Shown in pieces: positions 49,481-60,957 of a stretch of DNA of 64,000 nucleotides. Within the stretch, counting starts at the first letter, position 1; each line of letters begins with the position of its first letter. The translations under genes and the position numbers were made by a program. The notes beneath the pieces are model-generated. The model worked only from the letters and a program-made list of their open reading frames with translations. It was not told the DNA's origin and made no database searches. The DNA is from Cricetomys ansorgei (lineage: Eukaryota; Chordata; Mammalia; Rodentia; Nesomyidae): positions 7,848,501 to 7,912,500 of the forward strand of contig JAMJFZ010002307.1 in the NCBI GenBank assembly GCA_026225945.1. The letters are read 5' to 3'.

Positions 49481-49879
49481 CTCTGTCTCTTGCACTCCTT
49501 AGTACTATCTCATTGGACCCCATACACATCCCACTGGAGTCTCCACTGCAGTGCTGGGGGACTGTTGACCATTTACACGGCATCCACCTGCCATCTGCTT
49601 CAAGATTACCTTGAATACTTCTGAGTTCATTTTCTGTTCTCAGACATTCTTAGGTAGTTTAGGTGAGGTCCTGAGAGCTGCATTTCAGTAAGTTATTCAG
49701 GATTGTAGGTGCTTCTGGAATATACAAAAAGAATGTATCCTTCCAAGTATGTTGTTTCCATCTACCACTTTCAATAGGTAACAGTAGACACTAGATGTTT
49801 CTTCTAGATTAAAAAACACCAAGTGAATATGGTTGTTTGTTACTGTATTTATAAATACACAAATAAATATGGTGTGTGT

Positions 49880-50195
49880 ATATATTTATGTGTTTGTTTA
49901 TGTGTGTGTGCTATGAACGTATGTACAGGTACATGTGAATCTATGTACCATGTATATGTGTGGACAGCAAAGGTTAATGTCTGTTTTTTTTCCCCTCATA
50001 TTTCCTCAATTTCTTTCTGTTGGTTTGTTTTTCAAAAAGGGTCTCTCAGTAGCCTGGAATTTACCAAGTAGTGGGCTATGCTAGCTGTCCAGTGAGCTCC
50101 AGTGGTTCATCTGTCTCTACCTCCCAGAACTGACATCACACATGTTCACAACCACCATATACAGCTTTTTACTTGTTTGCAAAGGTCTATTCTAT
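49880..50195 (-). mobile_element. Dimeric rodent SINE, antisense, head truncated
   Basis: 'gtgtttatgtgtgtgtgcta', 'gtctctcagtagcctggaat', 'taccaagtagtgggctatgc', 'ttcatctgtctctacctccc'. Confidence 0.65.
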
Positions 50196-50317
50196 ATTTA
50201 ATTTTTTTAGATTATAATTATGTTATTTTCACCATTCTTCCTTCCAACCCCTCCCATGTAGCCCTCCTGTTCTTAATCAAATTCATGGCTTCTTCTGTAA
50301 TTGCTGTTCCCCCCACC

Positions 50318-50319
<2 letters not shown>

Positions 50320-50358
<39 letters not shown>

Positions 50359-50404
50359 GTAGATATATGAATATATGTGAATATATGTGTGTGTGTATGT
50401 GTGT
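50320..50404. repeat. (CA)n then ATAT/(GTGT)n microsatellite
   Basis: About 36 bp CA, then ATATGTGAATATATGTG-type units. Confidence 0.9.
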
Positions 50405-50443
50405 TTTATGTTGGACAGTCATGTTGGTGAGATGTTATGGGTA

Positions 50444-50612
50444 TAGCATCTGACATTACTAAGAGACAAAATGTCACAGCCAATTTCCTAATCCTCTGAT
50501 TCTTATCATCTTTCTGCCCTCCTTTCCACAATGTTTATTGAGTCTTAGGTGTAGGAGATTGTCATCATCATCATCATCATCTTCATCATAATTATTATCA
50601 TCATCATTATTA
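50444..50612. repeat. Local duplication unit A plus (TCA)n
   Basis: A block of about 110 bp ('ctgacattactaagagac' ... 'cctttccacaatgtttattg') followed by TCATCATCA and ATTATTATC triplets. Partner at 50826. Confidence 0.75.
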
Positions 50613-50825
50613 TTGGTGTCCAAGGCTTAAAGGAGATACTTCATTTTCCATGAAAAAAAATGCACCCTGACCCCAGTGGGCCATTCATTTTCCCATGGGT
50701 CCTTGATGTATATTTGTAGGGTGTTGACCTCTGTGGTTTGGAGAATCCTAAGTCCCAAGTAACTTGTACTGTGCTAGACCATATGGCATGGAAGATCTGG
50801 AAGGAAGCACCGAGGTGCACAGGTG

Positions 50826-50939
50826 TAACTTCTGACATTACCAAGTGACACAATGTCACAGTCAATTCCCTAATCCTCCCAGCTCTTACAATCTTTCTGC
50901 ACTCCTTTCCACAATATTTCTTGAGTCTGAGGTATGGAA

Positions 50940-50989
<50 letters not shown>
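50826..50989. repeat. Local duplication unit B plus (GAT)n
   Basis: 'ctgacattaccaagtgac' ... 'cctttccacaatatttcttg' then about 17 GAT units. Roughly 80-85 percent like unit A by eye. Confidence 0.75.
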
Positions 50990-50990
<1 letters not shown>

Positions 50991-50994
50991 TTAT

Positions 50995-51075
50995 GTGAGT
51001 TATGGGGCTTATATCAGGTCTTCAGGCTTGCTTGGCAAGCACTTTACTGTCTGAGTAGTCTTCTCAGTCCTTCTA
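50995..51075 (-). mobile_element. SINE head fragment, antisense
   Basis: 'tcaggtcttcaggcttgctt', 'ggcaagcactttactgtctg' and 'tagtcttctcagtcc'. Confidence 0.5.
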
Positions 51076-52868
51076 ATTAGAAGCTTAATGCAACATAGCA
51101 TGTGATTCTTTTCACTAGAAAGTAAGAGAACAAGAATAATCTTCTATCCTGTCTTAGGAAAACAGAATCTAGATGGATGAGAAAAGTCTCTAACTTACAA
51201 GAAATTGTGAAACAATGCAGAGAATTGATAGAGGCTTACTTCATTTATCAACCAGTTTCAGATAGGACAGCCATCATTACTCAATCGTTAAACACACAAC
51301 TAAAATGCAAATACACAAGGATTACGAATGTTTTCTGACTTTGTTTGGTTGGTGGATGCTGAGCCCAGTGTGTTACTTGTTACAGCTGACTGCTGGGTCT
51401 TGATTATCTCAGGGCTATTTCCTACAATGCAGCATGCTGTTGAGCAGGATCATCCTGATGGGAGGTCCTCCATATTACCAGCATATCCTCTGTTATGTCC
51501 TTACCCACTATATGTTCCTCTGATGGAGCTGATGCTTTCTCTAGTACAAATAAGTTGCTGGCTGGTAATGACCCTCATATTTAAAAAAAATGTTTTCTCG
51601 GTTTCATAGATCTGGAAGCAAGAGTGTAAAAATTCTGAATTGTTACAGTTAAAGCAGAGATGTGTTAGTCTTAACTTGGTGTCCTGTGCTCACAAGAGTC
51701 ACACATAGAGGTTTTTCTACTTGCCAAAAGCAAAGCTGACAAATAATTCACCCAGAATCAATTTCAAACATCAACAAACTGAACAAAGGCAATTGATGCA
51801 GCAGGAGCTTAAGTCAGTGTGGGAACTTATAGACACAAAGGAAGGCAGAAGGAATCTTTTTAAAAAGCAAACAACTGGAAGCAAGGCATAGCTTCTAATA
51901 GACAGAGTTAAGGCAAAGAATGGTTAAGAGTAAAGTTTGGTTTTTAGGAATCTTTGAAAGAGTTCATTTTAGCATTTACTCTTAGTTTGTTGCTGACCTA
52001 TCAAACTCAGAATGTAAATAAAAAAGACTACATATATTTAAAAAAAACAAACTGATGTTCTTATCTGGACTTGCTGCAGAGATAAAGTTTCAATATTCAA
52101 GATAGGTAAACCAGACAAGATCCTAAAACACAGAGGATACACATTTATTGTTTTATACTACAATTTCCTTTTGATAGATACAGAGATCTTTCAAATTGAA
52201 CCATAGTATTGTAAAGGTCATTTCAAAGGCAAATTTTATGATGGTTGCTTTACACAAATTACAAAGATTTAAATAGTAAAGTATAGAGACTGATTTTCTG
52301 GGCTTTCATCTTTTAAGAACACAGTCAAGTATATCTAACTGACATAAGTATCTTTCCTTGGGTGGCTTTAGATTGTTTATTTAGATCATACCTAGAATGA
52401 ATAAGCACTGGGGTGGGAAGGATGGGGAGAGCAATCATTTCCTGAGTCCTCAGCTGAGCATTTTTGGGATCTTTTAGGAGACACTGCTAGGCTTGCTCTC
52501 AGAACTTCATATGAACACGAACTAGAAATTTATCGTACATTTTTATCTAGGGTTATTTTATATTATTCTATATGGTAAACTACTGAAAAGTTTTGCTTAG
52601 CTCCGCTTTCCAGTTTGGGATCAATGTTTTTGACTAAGAACAAACAAAACCAAAGGTGAAACTGGAGTTTATTGATCTTTTATCATTTTTTTTTTAAAAC
52701 AGAGAATTCTGCCATATTCACTCCAAAACTGAATCTCCTGGTGAAGAAAAATAATTCTACTCTTGACCTTAGAGGTTAATGAAGCTAGGGACATTAGCAA
52801 ATCTCTATGTTGATACTGAAATGTTTCTTGAAAGATCTCTGACATATGATACTATTGAAGTATAGTTT
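51076..52868. other. Intergenic sequence, nothing recognised
   Basis: AT-rich, no gene or named repeat. Confidence 0.4.
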
Positions 52869-53113
52869 TTTCCTTCCTTCCTTCCTTCCTTCCTTCCTTC
52901 CTTCCTTCCTTCCTTCCTTCCTTCCTTCCTTCCTTCCTTCCTTCCTTCCTTCCTTTCTTCCTTTCTTCCTTCCTTCCCTTCCTCCTTCCACCTTCCCCCT
53001 CCTCCTCCTTCTTTTTCTTCTTCTTCTTCTTCTTCTTCTTCCTCCTTTCCTTCTCCTTCTTCTTCTTTTTCTTCCTCCTGATCTTCCTCATCCTCCTCTT
53101 GCTTTTCCTTTTA
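52869..53113. repeat. (TTCC)n and (TTC)n polypyrimidine tract
   Basis: About 110 bp of TTCC followed by CTCCTCC and TTCTTC units, roughly 245 bp almost entirely pyrimidine on the + strand. Pro/Leu/Ser frames across it are repeat translations. Confidence 0.95.
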
Positions 53114-54674
53114 GTCATTGGTCTTTTGAAAGGAAAAGTTTAAACAATAATCCTACAGGCAGGCAGCCTTTATCCACAGTCCTCTGCTGGCTGAAGTAGT
53201 TGCAGCACATTCCACTGTGTGATGTTGCTGGATATTTTCTCTTTCTCCCTTCAGTTTCTCCTACTGTGCTCTGTGAACTGGGATGTTGTGTCAGACACAG
53301 TTGATGAGTACCCTTCTCTGTTTGGTCTCTGGTTTGCTTATTCCAAATGGTTCCTCTACAGAAAATTAGAATGTGACATTTTCTGCAGAATTTCTGCCTT
53401 TGATGGTTATTTTGTGATGTCCAATTTACAGTACAGCAGAAATCATGTTAGCTAGTGTTTTCAAATAGGTTTCTCTTCAACTCTTTAAACCCTTCCTTCC
53501 TCAGTGCTCTTTGGTTAGCTATAGTCACTTTCTTCAAGGAGTTTTTTTTATATTCCTTTTTATATTAGGAAGCCTGATGAATATCTTCACTAATACCTCA
53601 TTAATCATCAAACTGTGGTTATGTATTTGTTTCAATGCAATGGATAAATACTGGATGGAAATAAAAGTGAATAGGAGTGTAGATATGAGAAAATGTACTC
53701 AGAATTTTGCATGTTTTGAAAACAGAGAGAAACTATACAAAAAAAGATGTTTGAAACTGTGGTGTATCTTAACAGAAGATAAATATTAAAACACATGGAA
53801 CTAAATCACATGATGATGTATTATTATAAAACTGAGTACAAATATAATGTGAAGGGAAAGATGTTTATCTTTGCTGATGCACATTTCAAAAATCCATGTT
53901 TGATACCTGAATGAAGATGAAAAGATCATTATCTGGGAGAATACATTGTTAACATCAAAGATTGGCAGAAACAATAGAATGTGAAATGAAAAGGAATTGT
54001 TATTTCAGAGGGCAAAGATGGTGATATGTCAATACTTACCTAAAAAGAATATTTCTGAAGAAATAAATTTAAGCAAAGTAATGAAATTATAAAGTATCGA
54101 CTTTCAAAAGAAAATTATCTCCATAAGGCTTAAAAATACAAAAAGCCTTGATGAACATTTGGGTTGAGATGGAACTTAAGTCCCTTGAACTAGAAAACCA
54201 ATAGAACATTATTAAATTCTGAGGATATGGAAAATACTGTTACTGATATCCAACTGATACAGGTTTCATGTAAGAAACACATATATGCTTTTAATCTTAC
54301 AAAGTGAACAACAGGCTATCACCCTGTGGTCAAGTTCTCTTCAGGACAAGAGTATTTGCTTCCTTACCAGTTCATGTTTAGTTTTCTTATAATTTATTTT
54401 CAATATTATTTTTAGTAATATGTCCCTTTTTCCCTCTCTGTAAGCTATTTCAATGCTGGATTGGAACCAACAAGTATTTCATTTATTTCATCATAAATCT
54501 TGATTTTTAAAAATGTTTGGGTGTATTCAACACCACTTAAAATTATAACTAAATTGTGTCTAATGTCATGTAAAAATTCCAACATTCCCCAAACTAAATA
54601 TCACTATAATCTCATATTGAAAGACTTTAATAATTGCTGATTTGGGGAATAGATCCAGAGACTTTTAACTTATT
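53114..54674. other. AT-rich intergenic sequence
   Basis: Nothing recognised. Confidence 0.4.
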
Positions 54675-54852
54675 ATTATATTTATTAATTTTATTTATTT
54701 ATTCTTTTGTTTGTGTTAACATGCCACAGAACATGTGTAGTGATCAATGGACAGCTTGTTGGAGTTGGTTTTCTTCTAGCAGGGTTGGGACTAGTGTCAT
54801 CAGGCTCAGCGATAGGCACCTTTAGTCACAGAATCATCTTGCTAGCCTGATC
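54675..54852 (-). mobile_element. tRNA-derived SINE (RSINE1-like), antisense
   Basis: ATTTATTTATT tail, 'acagcttgttggagttggtt', 'ggactagtgtcatcaggctc', 'caccttt-agtcacagaatc' and 'atcttgctagcctgatcc'. Confidence 0.65.
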
Positions 54853-55439
54853 CGGAAATTTTTAGTATGTACTTTTATTCTAACTTTGTGTTTGAACCCA
54901 ACAGAGGAGCAGGCATTCATTTTCCAAAAATTGTATTCACAATGCCTTTTTATTTATAAACTTTAGAAGATCCTGAGAAATACATTGAGGTACATTGTAA
55001 TTTCAATACCAGTTAGAGGAGACTCTAACTCAAAATGAACCAACTAACTACATAAATCACTGGATCTTGTTATTAATGTGGGATTTCTATGTAATATAAA
55101 TTATCAATGATTTATAATATGCAGAACACGAGAGCCCAGGAATTAATCATGGATTGGTTTTGTGAATGAAGATAGTCGGCCAACAATTAATAAATAGCAA
55201 CAGAACTACTACCGTATATTTAGCACTCTACTACGCACTGCAGCAATGTAATAATTCGTTTAAAATTTGATATCTTTAAGAATTTCAGATTTTCTCTATA
55301 GATTGTGAAAATCTCATTAAAAAATAACAGCTTTAGCAAATGCTTAGCACAGCAATCGTGACAGCAGTGACATCATGAGTTAATATAGCAGTGATATCAT
55401 AATGTCTAAGGATGTGACAGAGTAGAAAATGACATTAGA
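54853..55439. other. AT-rich intergenic sequence
   Basis: Nothing recognised. Confidence 0.4.
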
Positions 55440-55830
55440 ATATTTGAACCATGCTATTTTAGTTTCTATTTTATTGCTCTGATAAATCATCAGGATCACC
55501 TAAACATATAGGATATTTTATTGGCGTTTACAGCTTCAGAGGATTAGAGTCCATGGCAATTCTGGTGGGGAGCATGGAAACAGGCAGTCAGGCATGACAA
55601 TAGAGAAGTAGCTGAGGGATCTTTTTTGTGACAACAACCATGAGGCAGAGAGAGATAACTGGGAATAGAGTGGGATTTTGAAACCTCAAAGTCCACCCCA
55701 GGTGACATTTACCTCCAACAATGCCACACCCTTAATCTTTCCCAAACAATTCCACCAATGGGGATCCAGCATTTAAATATTTGAACCCATGGGGGCTTAT
55801 TCAAACCACTATGCACAAGAAGGAAACTGT
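55440..55830 (-). mobile_element. MaLR-type LTR, antisense
   Basis: 'ttattgctctgataaatcat', 'gcatggaaacaggcagtcag', 'aacctcaaagtccaccccag', 'cctccaacaatgccacaccc', 'tgaacccatgggggcttatt' and 'caaaccacta'. Confidence 0.65.
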
Positions 55831-55867
55831 GTCTGGAATTCTTTTTATTGCAAATATTGCATTTTAT

Positions 55868-56040
55868 TTCTAATTATGTGTGTGAGTGTGTGAGTGTGTG
55901 CAAGTGAGTGCAGATGCCCAGGGAGACCAATGGAGTGGGATCCATTGGGGTTGTATGGAGTTACTGGTGATTGTGAGCCACACAGTGTTAATATTCAGAA
56001 CTGAACTGAAGGTGCCACCCACTGTGGATGGATGAAATTC
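55868..56040 (-). mobile_element. B3-type SINE, antisense, truncated
   Basis: GTGTGAGTGTG tail then 'ccattggggttgtatggagt', 'tactggtgattgtgagccac', 'aatattcagaactgaactga'. Confidence 0.6.
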
Positions 56041-56794
56041 TGATTTCTTTTACTGAGAGTATTCTGGCTTACCTAAAATGCTCCACGAGCTTCAATATTT
56101 CAGTCTGTCCATCATAAACTCTTATTCCTCTAAGGCTCCATAGCCCCCCAACAGAGGTGAGATCCATGGGAGACTGAAAAAGTAAGCACCTACTCATTGG
56201 GAACTGGGAGATGCTCTGTATGCCTATCTCCACGATAGGACTGGCACTGGCTATGACAAGACCATAGTTGTACCCAACCTGTGATCTGCAGGCCATTGTT
56301 CCTGTTGCTTGGATTTTTAACACAACAGCAACAACAACAACAACAACCTGTGAGAAAATAAGTGTATGCTGCTTTAGTCACTGTGTTTGTGACATTATGT
56401 GTATTATGTAGCAAGCTAATACTGAATAAACTATTATTCATGATATTGAATTGGCAGAAATATTACAAAATCTCTTTGTGCAATGAATAGCAAAACCACT
56501 GAAGAAAATATTTGGGTTGAAGCTAACCTGATGATTCAATTTGTTCCTAATATAGAAAATAATAGAACTGAAAAAAATAATTATGGCTTCATTTTTATGA
56601 ATACAAAGAGATTTCTGATCAATTAGTTTTTTTTTGAAGAAATAACCAGAAAGATGCAATAAGGATAGAAGCTAAACACAGATGGATATCCTAAGATTGT
56701 AAGAATAATGTATTCTACTCAAAAGCACACATGCTCAAATTTTGCATAATAAAAAATAGTGAAGAGGGGAAAATATGCTGTATATGCAAACAAG
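56041..56794. other. Intergenic sequence with an (ACA)n tract
   Basis: CAACAACAA units at 56323-56346; otherwise nothing recognised. Confidence 0.5.
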
Positions 56795-56955
56795 GAAGTG
56801 TGTGCTAGCTCAGGCCTATATTCCTAGTACTCAAGACACCAAGACACCGAGACAGAGGAGTACTGTGAGATTGTAGGTAGTCAGGTCTACATGTTCAACC
56901 ATGGCCAGCGTGGGTTACAGAGTGAGACCCCATCTCAACTCAAAAATTTTAACAG
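56795..56955 (+). mobile_element. B1/proto-B1 element
   Basis: 'gtgctagctcaggcctatat', 'tcctagtactcaagacacca', 'aaccatggccagcgtgggtt', 'acagagtgagaccccatctc'. Confidence 0.8.
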
Positions 56956-57564
56956 TACCAACAACAGCTACCACCCCTCAGAAAAAAATAGAAACAATAA
57001 ACAGGAATTGAGAGGTCTGTGCTCAGTATCATCTTGATAGAATGGAATGGGCAGTTTCCAGGATTTTAGTCAATCCAGTTTCAATATTTACTTAGTATAA
57101 CCTTGAGAAAATTGCCTTTTAAAGTATTTTATTTGAAGGAATTAAAGTGCATTTCTGTAATTATGTATTTCCAGGTTCTCTAGAATATCTGGGAGTCTCT
57201 ATGTGTTTATCTATCACCTATGTCTCTATCCTTACTTCTGAATACACAGACTATTGTATAAAATCTCTGTTTATATAAAAATCCTTTATATACATATGTA
57301 GAGAGAATCAGAGAAAGAAAGTGAAACACAAAGCCAGACACACAGAGATTCATGAAATCCCAGGGTCTGCAGTTACCATGCCAGAGTCCAGGAATGCTGG
57401 CTGCTTAGGCTTCAGGGAGAGTTTCACAAAGGCATCTGTGTTAAAACCTCAGTCCCCAGTCGGCAGCCTGTAGCACTCTTGGGAGTGCTATGGATCAAAT
57501 CTTTAACATATGGGCTTTATGGAGGGACATCTGACATAAAAGTTTCTAGAGCTTCTAATTTTAA
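56956..57564. other. Intergenic sequence
   Basis: Nothing recognised. Confidence 0.4.
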
Positions 57565-57566
57565 GT

Positions 57567-57665
57567 TGGCTTAGGCTTCTATCCCCAGCACATAGGAAGT
57601 AGAGGCAGGAGGATTAGAGATTTTAAACCCTCATTGGGTCCATTATGTGTTCCAGGGCAATGTCT
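57567..57665 (+). mobile_element. B1 fragment
   Basis: 'ggcttctatccccagcacat', 'agaggcaggaggattagaga', 'ttatgtgttccagggcaatg'. Confidence 0.6.
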
Positions 57666-57794
57666 TTAAAATGCCCAAAAGAAAAAGTAAATATATGAAT
57701 ATTTAATTTTAGAGCATTTCTTTCTGAAAGGCATTGAAATTAGCTTGAAAGAAAATAATGTCCTATCTCACTTGCCCTGGCCAATCTTTATTTT

Positions 57795-57990
57795 TTAAGG
57801 ATTTATTTAGTTTTATTTTACGTGGTTTTTTAGTTTTATTTTATAGGTACTTTGCCTGAATGTATGTCTCTGTGCAGTAGATTTGGAGGCTGGAGTCATA
57901 GATTGTTGAGAGCTGCCACGTGGGCACTGGGAGGTCTTCTGGAAGAGCAGTCAGTGCTATTAACTGCTGAGTCATTTCTCCAGACTTAGC
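57795..57990 (-). mobile_element. B3-type SINE, antisense
   Basis: 'taaggatttatttagtttta', 'agagctgccacgtgggcact', 'ggtcttctggaagagcagtc', 'taactgctgagtcatttctc'. Confidence 0.85.
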
Positions 57991-58059
57991 TTGTAGCTAA
58001 TAGATACTATGTAAGCTCCGCAAGAAAGACAAAGAGACATTTTCATAGATACAAAACCT

Positions 58060-58570
58060 GGCAGACCTTAGTAGAGGGAACCACATGTCATGGCAAGTGC
58101 CATCCCGGGCAGCAGAATCCCTGGTCTGATCTTAGGGGTTTTTACTGATGCCAAAGCTCCACAGGTGTTTTAATGATACAGAATCAACCCCCTCATCCAA
58201 AGGCCTATTTGCATAACGAAGGAAACGTGTAGCTTGGTCTCATCCCACAATCCTTTAGCAGCCAAACTACGTAGGAAACTCAAGGCCCAAGAGGAGTGTT
58301 TCCCTTTGTTGCCTGAGACTATGGGAGAGAAACTACTAGAATTCCTCCATAGCAACTTTGCTCTTCACATGGAGATCTCGGAGTGCAAGTTATTTGAACC
58401 ACAATGACTGGGAGGGAGCTCCTCTGCCAGGGAGCCTTGATCAGGTGCAGGTCGTGAGGAAGCAAACATCTGACCCATAGATTTACATCAAGCCAACACC
58501 TGCACATAAAATGGACTGCCAAGGGTTAGGTAGCCCTTACCCCCAACAATGTACACAAAATTGGTTTAAA
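58060..58570 (+). mobile_element. LTR-like element, longer copy
   Basis: About 510 bp; the outer parts match 17985-18225. Starts 'ggcagaccttagtagaggga', contains 'taggggtttttactgatgcc', 'aagcccaacacc-like' region 'caagccaacacctgcacata', and ends 'acaatgtacacaaaattggt'. Likely an ERV LTR. Confidence 0.6.
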
Positions 58571-58789
58571 GTTAAATGAGCATAACTGGAAATAAATTTC
58601 CCCAACTGCCCAAACTTTGAAAATTCTATGTCAGTAGAATTTCTGTAGATCTTATTCTCAGTCACATCTTCTGGTGTTACTCCATCTGCATTCTGTTAGT
58701 GCATCTAGCTGTATTAGAGAAACAGACCAACTTTAAAGACCTCTGCATCTTCTGCCCAGTCTACTAGTAACTAACTCCAATAAGATGCC
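58571..58789. other. Intergenic sequence
   Basis: Nothing recognised. Confidence 0.4.
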
Positions 58790-58791
58790 AG

Positions 58792-58915
58792 GGCTGAGAG
58801 ACATCTCAGTGGATGAAGTACTTACTGTGCAAGCTTGAGGGTGAGAGAAAAGACCTGAGTTTGGATTCCCAGAACCCAGGTGAGTCTGTTATCCCAGCGT
58901 CGCATGGTGAGATGG
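58792..58915 (+). mobile_element. tRNA-derived SINE head
   Basis: 'gggctgagagacatctcagt', 'ggatgaagtacttactgtgc', 'aagacctgagtttggattcc', 'cagaacccaggtgagtctgt'. Confidence 0.75.
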
Positions 58916-59195
58916 AAAATATCCCTTTACTGGGGAGCTACTGGGAGTTGATAGTTACCGTGGGAGGGAGAGTCATTTCCTTTTGGAGATGTGGCTGCTA
59001 GTAAGTTCTCTACAGACATGGGCAGCACTAAATGGACTTAGTGGATTATACAAAAAAAAAAAAAAGACATCAAATTTTGAGTAGGAAACATTGGTGGGGT
59101 CTGAGCAAAGCTGGACAGTATGTAGGGGGTGATGTGCTTATATTTCATTATGTACATGTATGAAAGCCTCAAAAATAAAGAAATCAATTAGAAAA
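58916..59195 (+). mobile_element. Rodent L1 3-prime tail
   Basis: 'tactgggagttgatagttac', 'gagggagagtcatttccttt', 'catgggcagcactaaatgga', A run, then 'atgtacatgtatgaaagcct' and 'caaaaataaagaaatc'. Confidence 0.8.
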
Positions 59196-59204
59196 ATCTT
59201 ATCA

Positions 59205-59290
59205 GGGCTGGGGATTTGGCTCAATGGTAGTGTTTTTGCCTAGCATGCATGAGATCATTAGGTTCAACTCCTAATACTCTGAATAAGATG
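59205..59290 (+). mobile_element. ID-like SINE
   Basis: 'ggctggggatttggctcaat', 'ggtagtgtttttgcctagca', 'tgcatgagatcattaggttc'. Diverged from the tRNA-Ala/BC1-type consensus; the only clear ID copy. Confidence 0.85.
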
Positions 59291-59352
59291 AATAAGTGAA
59301 TGAATTAATGAATGAATGAATGAATTGATGAGGGAATGAAAGAATAAATAAG
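59281..59352. repeat. (TGAA)n microsatellite
   Basis: AATGAATGAATG units with variants, grown from the ID tail. Confidence 0.85.
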
Positions 59353-60243
59353 CTAGTGAGCTTTTTCTTTTTCTTTTGAGGAAAAACTAAATTAGCTTCA
59401 AAGAAAACCACTAAGTGTTCACAGAAAAACTGACATAAATTTTACAGAGAAGGCAAAAAGGGTGACCAGCTGAGTTATAATTACTGTTAGTTATCATGTT
59501 TCAGTTTTTATAAGGGTAGTAGAAAACTAAGACCTTATGACAATAAACATCTCAGGAATAATTTTAAAGTAAAATAAATACAGGATCATTACCTTGAAAA
59601 GATAATTGCAATTATAAGAATACATGCTGAGAAAAATTAGCAAAGCCATTCAATTATTTAGTTTCAGGCATGCTTTGAAATCTTTTGAAAATTGGTGAGG
59701 TATTCATCATTTTTCTTTTGCAAAAAAATGAAAAATAGGCCCATATAATTGAGTTAATTATAGCATTATATATTGAATAAAACAGTCCACTGGAATAGCA
59801 TATCCAAATGAAAGATTCTTCTGCAAAACATGTTCACAAGGTAGTTAGGATTGTAAGTGCATAACTTTCACAGGTCAAGTTTAGTAACCATGTCAACTGG
59901 GTTCTTGAATTATTCAAGAATTATATGAATATCTCCATCTTGTTCATTTTTGCTGTAGGATGTGTATCTCTCTGTAACTGAAGGATATATAGTATACAGT
60001 GAAATCACATACAGCATGGTTTATTGGAATGTAATATAGTTTTATACTAGTTCATAATGGGGAAGTCAGTTATGATGGGTATTCTGTATAGCTAGTTGTA
60101 ATTCTGAGATTGGTATCACACAGGAGAGTTTCTCTAAATTGAAACTGGTGTATGCACTATTCTATTACAAGAATAATAAATGAGAAAGAATTCTTTGTAA
60201 AGTTATATGTATGTAATACTTATATACTTATAGATTGTAAATT
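59353..60243. other. AT-rich intergenic sequence
   Basis: Nothing recognised. Confidence 0.4.
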
Positions 60244-60289
60244 ATCATTATCATTATAATAATAATAATCATTAATATTATTTTTATTG
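60244..60289. repeat. (ATT/AAT)n microsatellite
   Basis: ATCATTATAATAATAATAAT-type units. Confidence 0.8.
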
Positions 60290-60520
60290 CAATGGTGTCT
60301 TGAGATTGAAACGAGAGCTTCAGTGAATGCTTTTCCAGTCAGCTACTTCCCAAGACCTCTTTAGTTACTCCTTTTATATTTTAAAAATAATATCTCACTG
60401 ATTTATCCTGGCTGGCCTGGAACTCACTCTTCAGTTCAAGCTGGCCCTGAATTTGTGATCCTCCTGCGTCAGCTTCTCAAGAGTCTGGAATTACCAGCCT
60501 ACATCACCAGGAACCATAAA
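60290..60520 (-). mobile_element. ID-like scrap followed by B1, antisense
   Basis: 'gagattgaaacgagagcttc' to 'cagctacttcccaagacctc' resembles an antisense ID head; 'ctggctggcctggaactcac', 'tgtgatcctcctgcgtcagc' is antisense B1. Confidence 0.7.
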
Positions 60521-60809
60521 TTTTAAGTGTGTTTCATCTGTAAAGGTGAACTTAGTAGGAGGGAAAAAGAAAAGGAGCCCTTGGAATCAGGTGCAAAATT
60601 CAAAATGAGAAATTTAGACATGAGAGAGAACATAGTAAGCTTAAGTTTTAAAGGGTTAGTATAATAAAAATTACTAGAATTAAAATTTACAAATGTTAAA
60701 AATAACAGTTCTAGCAGATTAGCGAAGACTATCACAGTGACAGAAGAAGCAGTGAGAAGAGGAGGAGAGATTATGTATTATTGTTGATAAAGAGGAACCT
60801 CTAAAAGTC
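60521..60809. other. Intergenic sequence
   Basis: Nothing recognised. Confidence 0.4.
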
Positions 60810-60957
60810 AAAGGGAAGAAAGAGGTGGGGGAAGAGAGGAGGGAAGGAAGCAAGGAGATGGAAGTTCACTGAAGGAGGGAGGCAAAAGAAACAAAAAGTA
60901 GAGGAGGGAAGGAAGAGAGGGAGGGACAGAGAGAAACAGAGACAGAGGGAGAGAACC
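60810..60957. repeat. Polypurine tract
   Basis: About 150 bp dominated by GGAAGG, GAGGGA and GACAGA units. Confidence 0.85.

Noticed and set aside
50938..50989. Poly-Met frame over (GAT)n as a possible triplet-repeat gene
   Set aside because: Simple repeat with no flanking coding sequence.
52846..53199. Pro/Leu/Ser-rich and Lys/Arg/Glu-rich frames
   Set aside because: Translations of the (TTCC)n/(TTC)n tract on either strand.
1129..59290. tRNA genes suggested by A-box/B-box-like sequences
   Set aside because: All are heads of B2/B3, B4/RSINE1-like or ID SINEs; none keeps a full tRNA cloverleaf.
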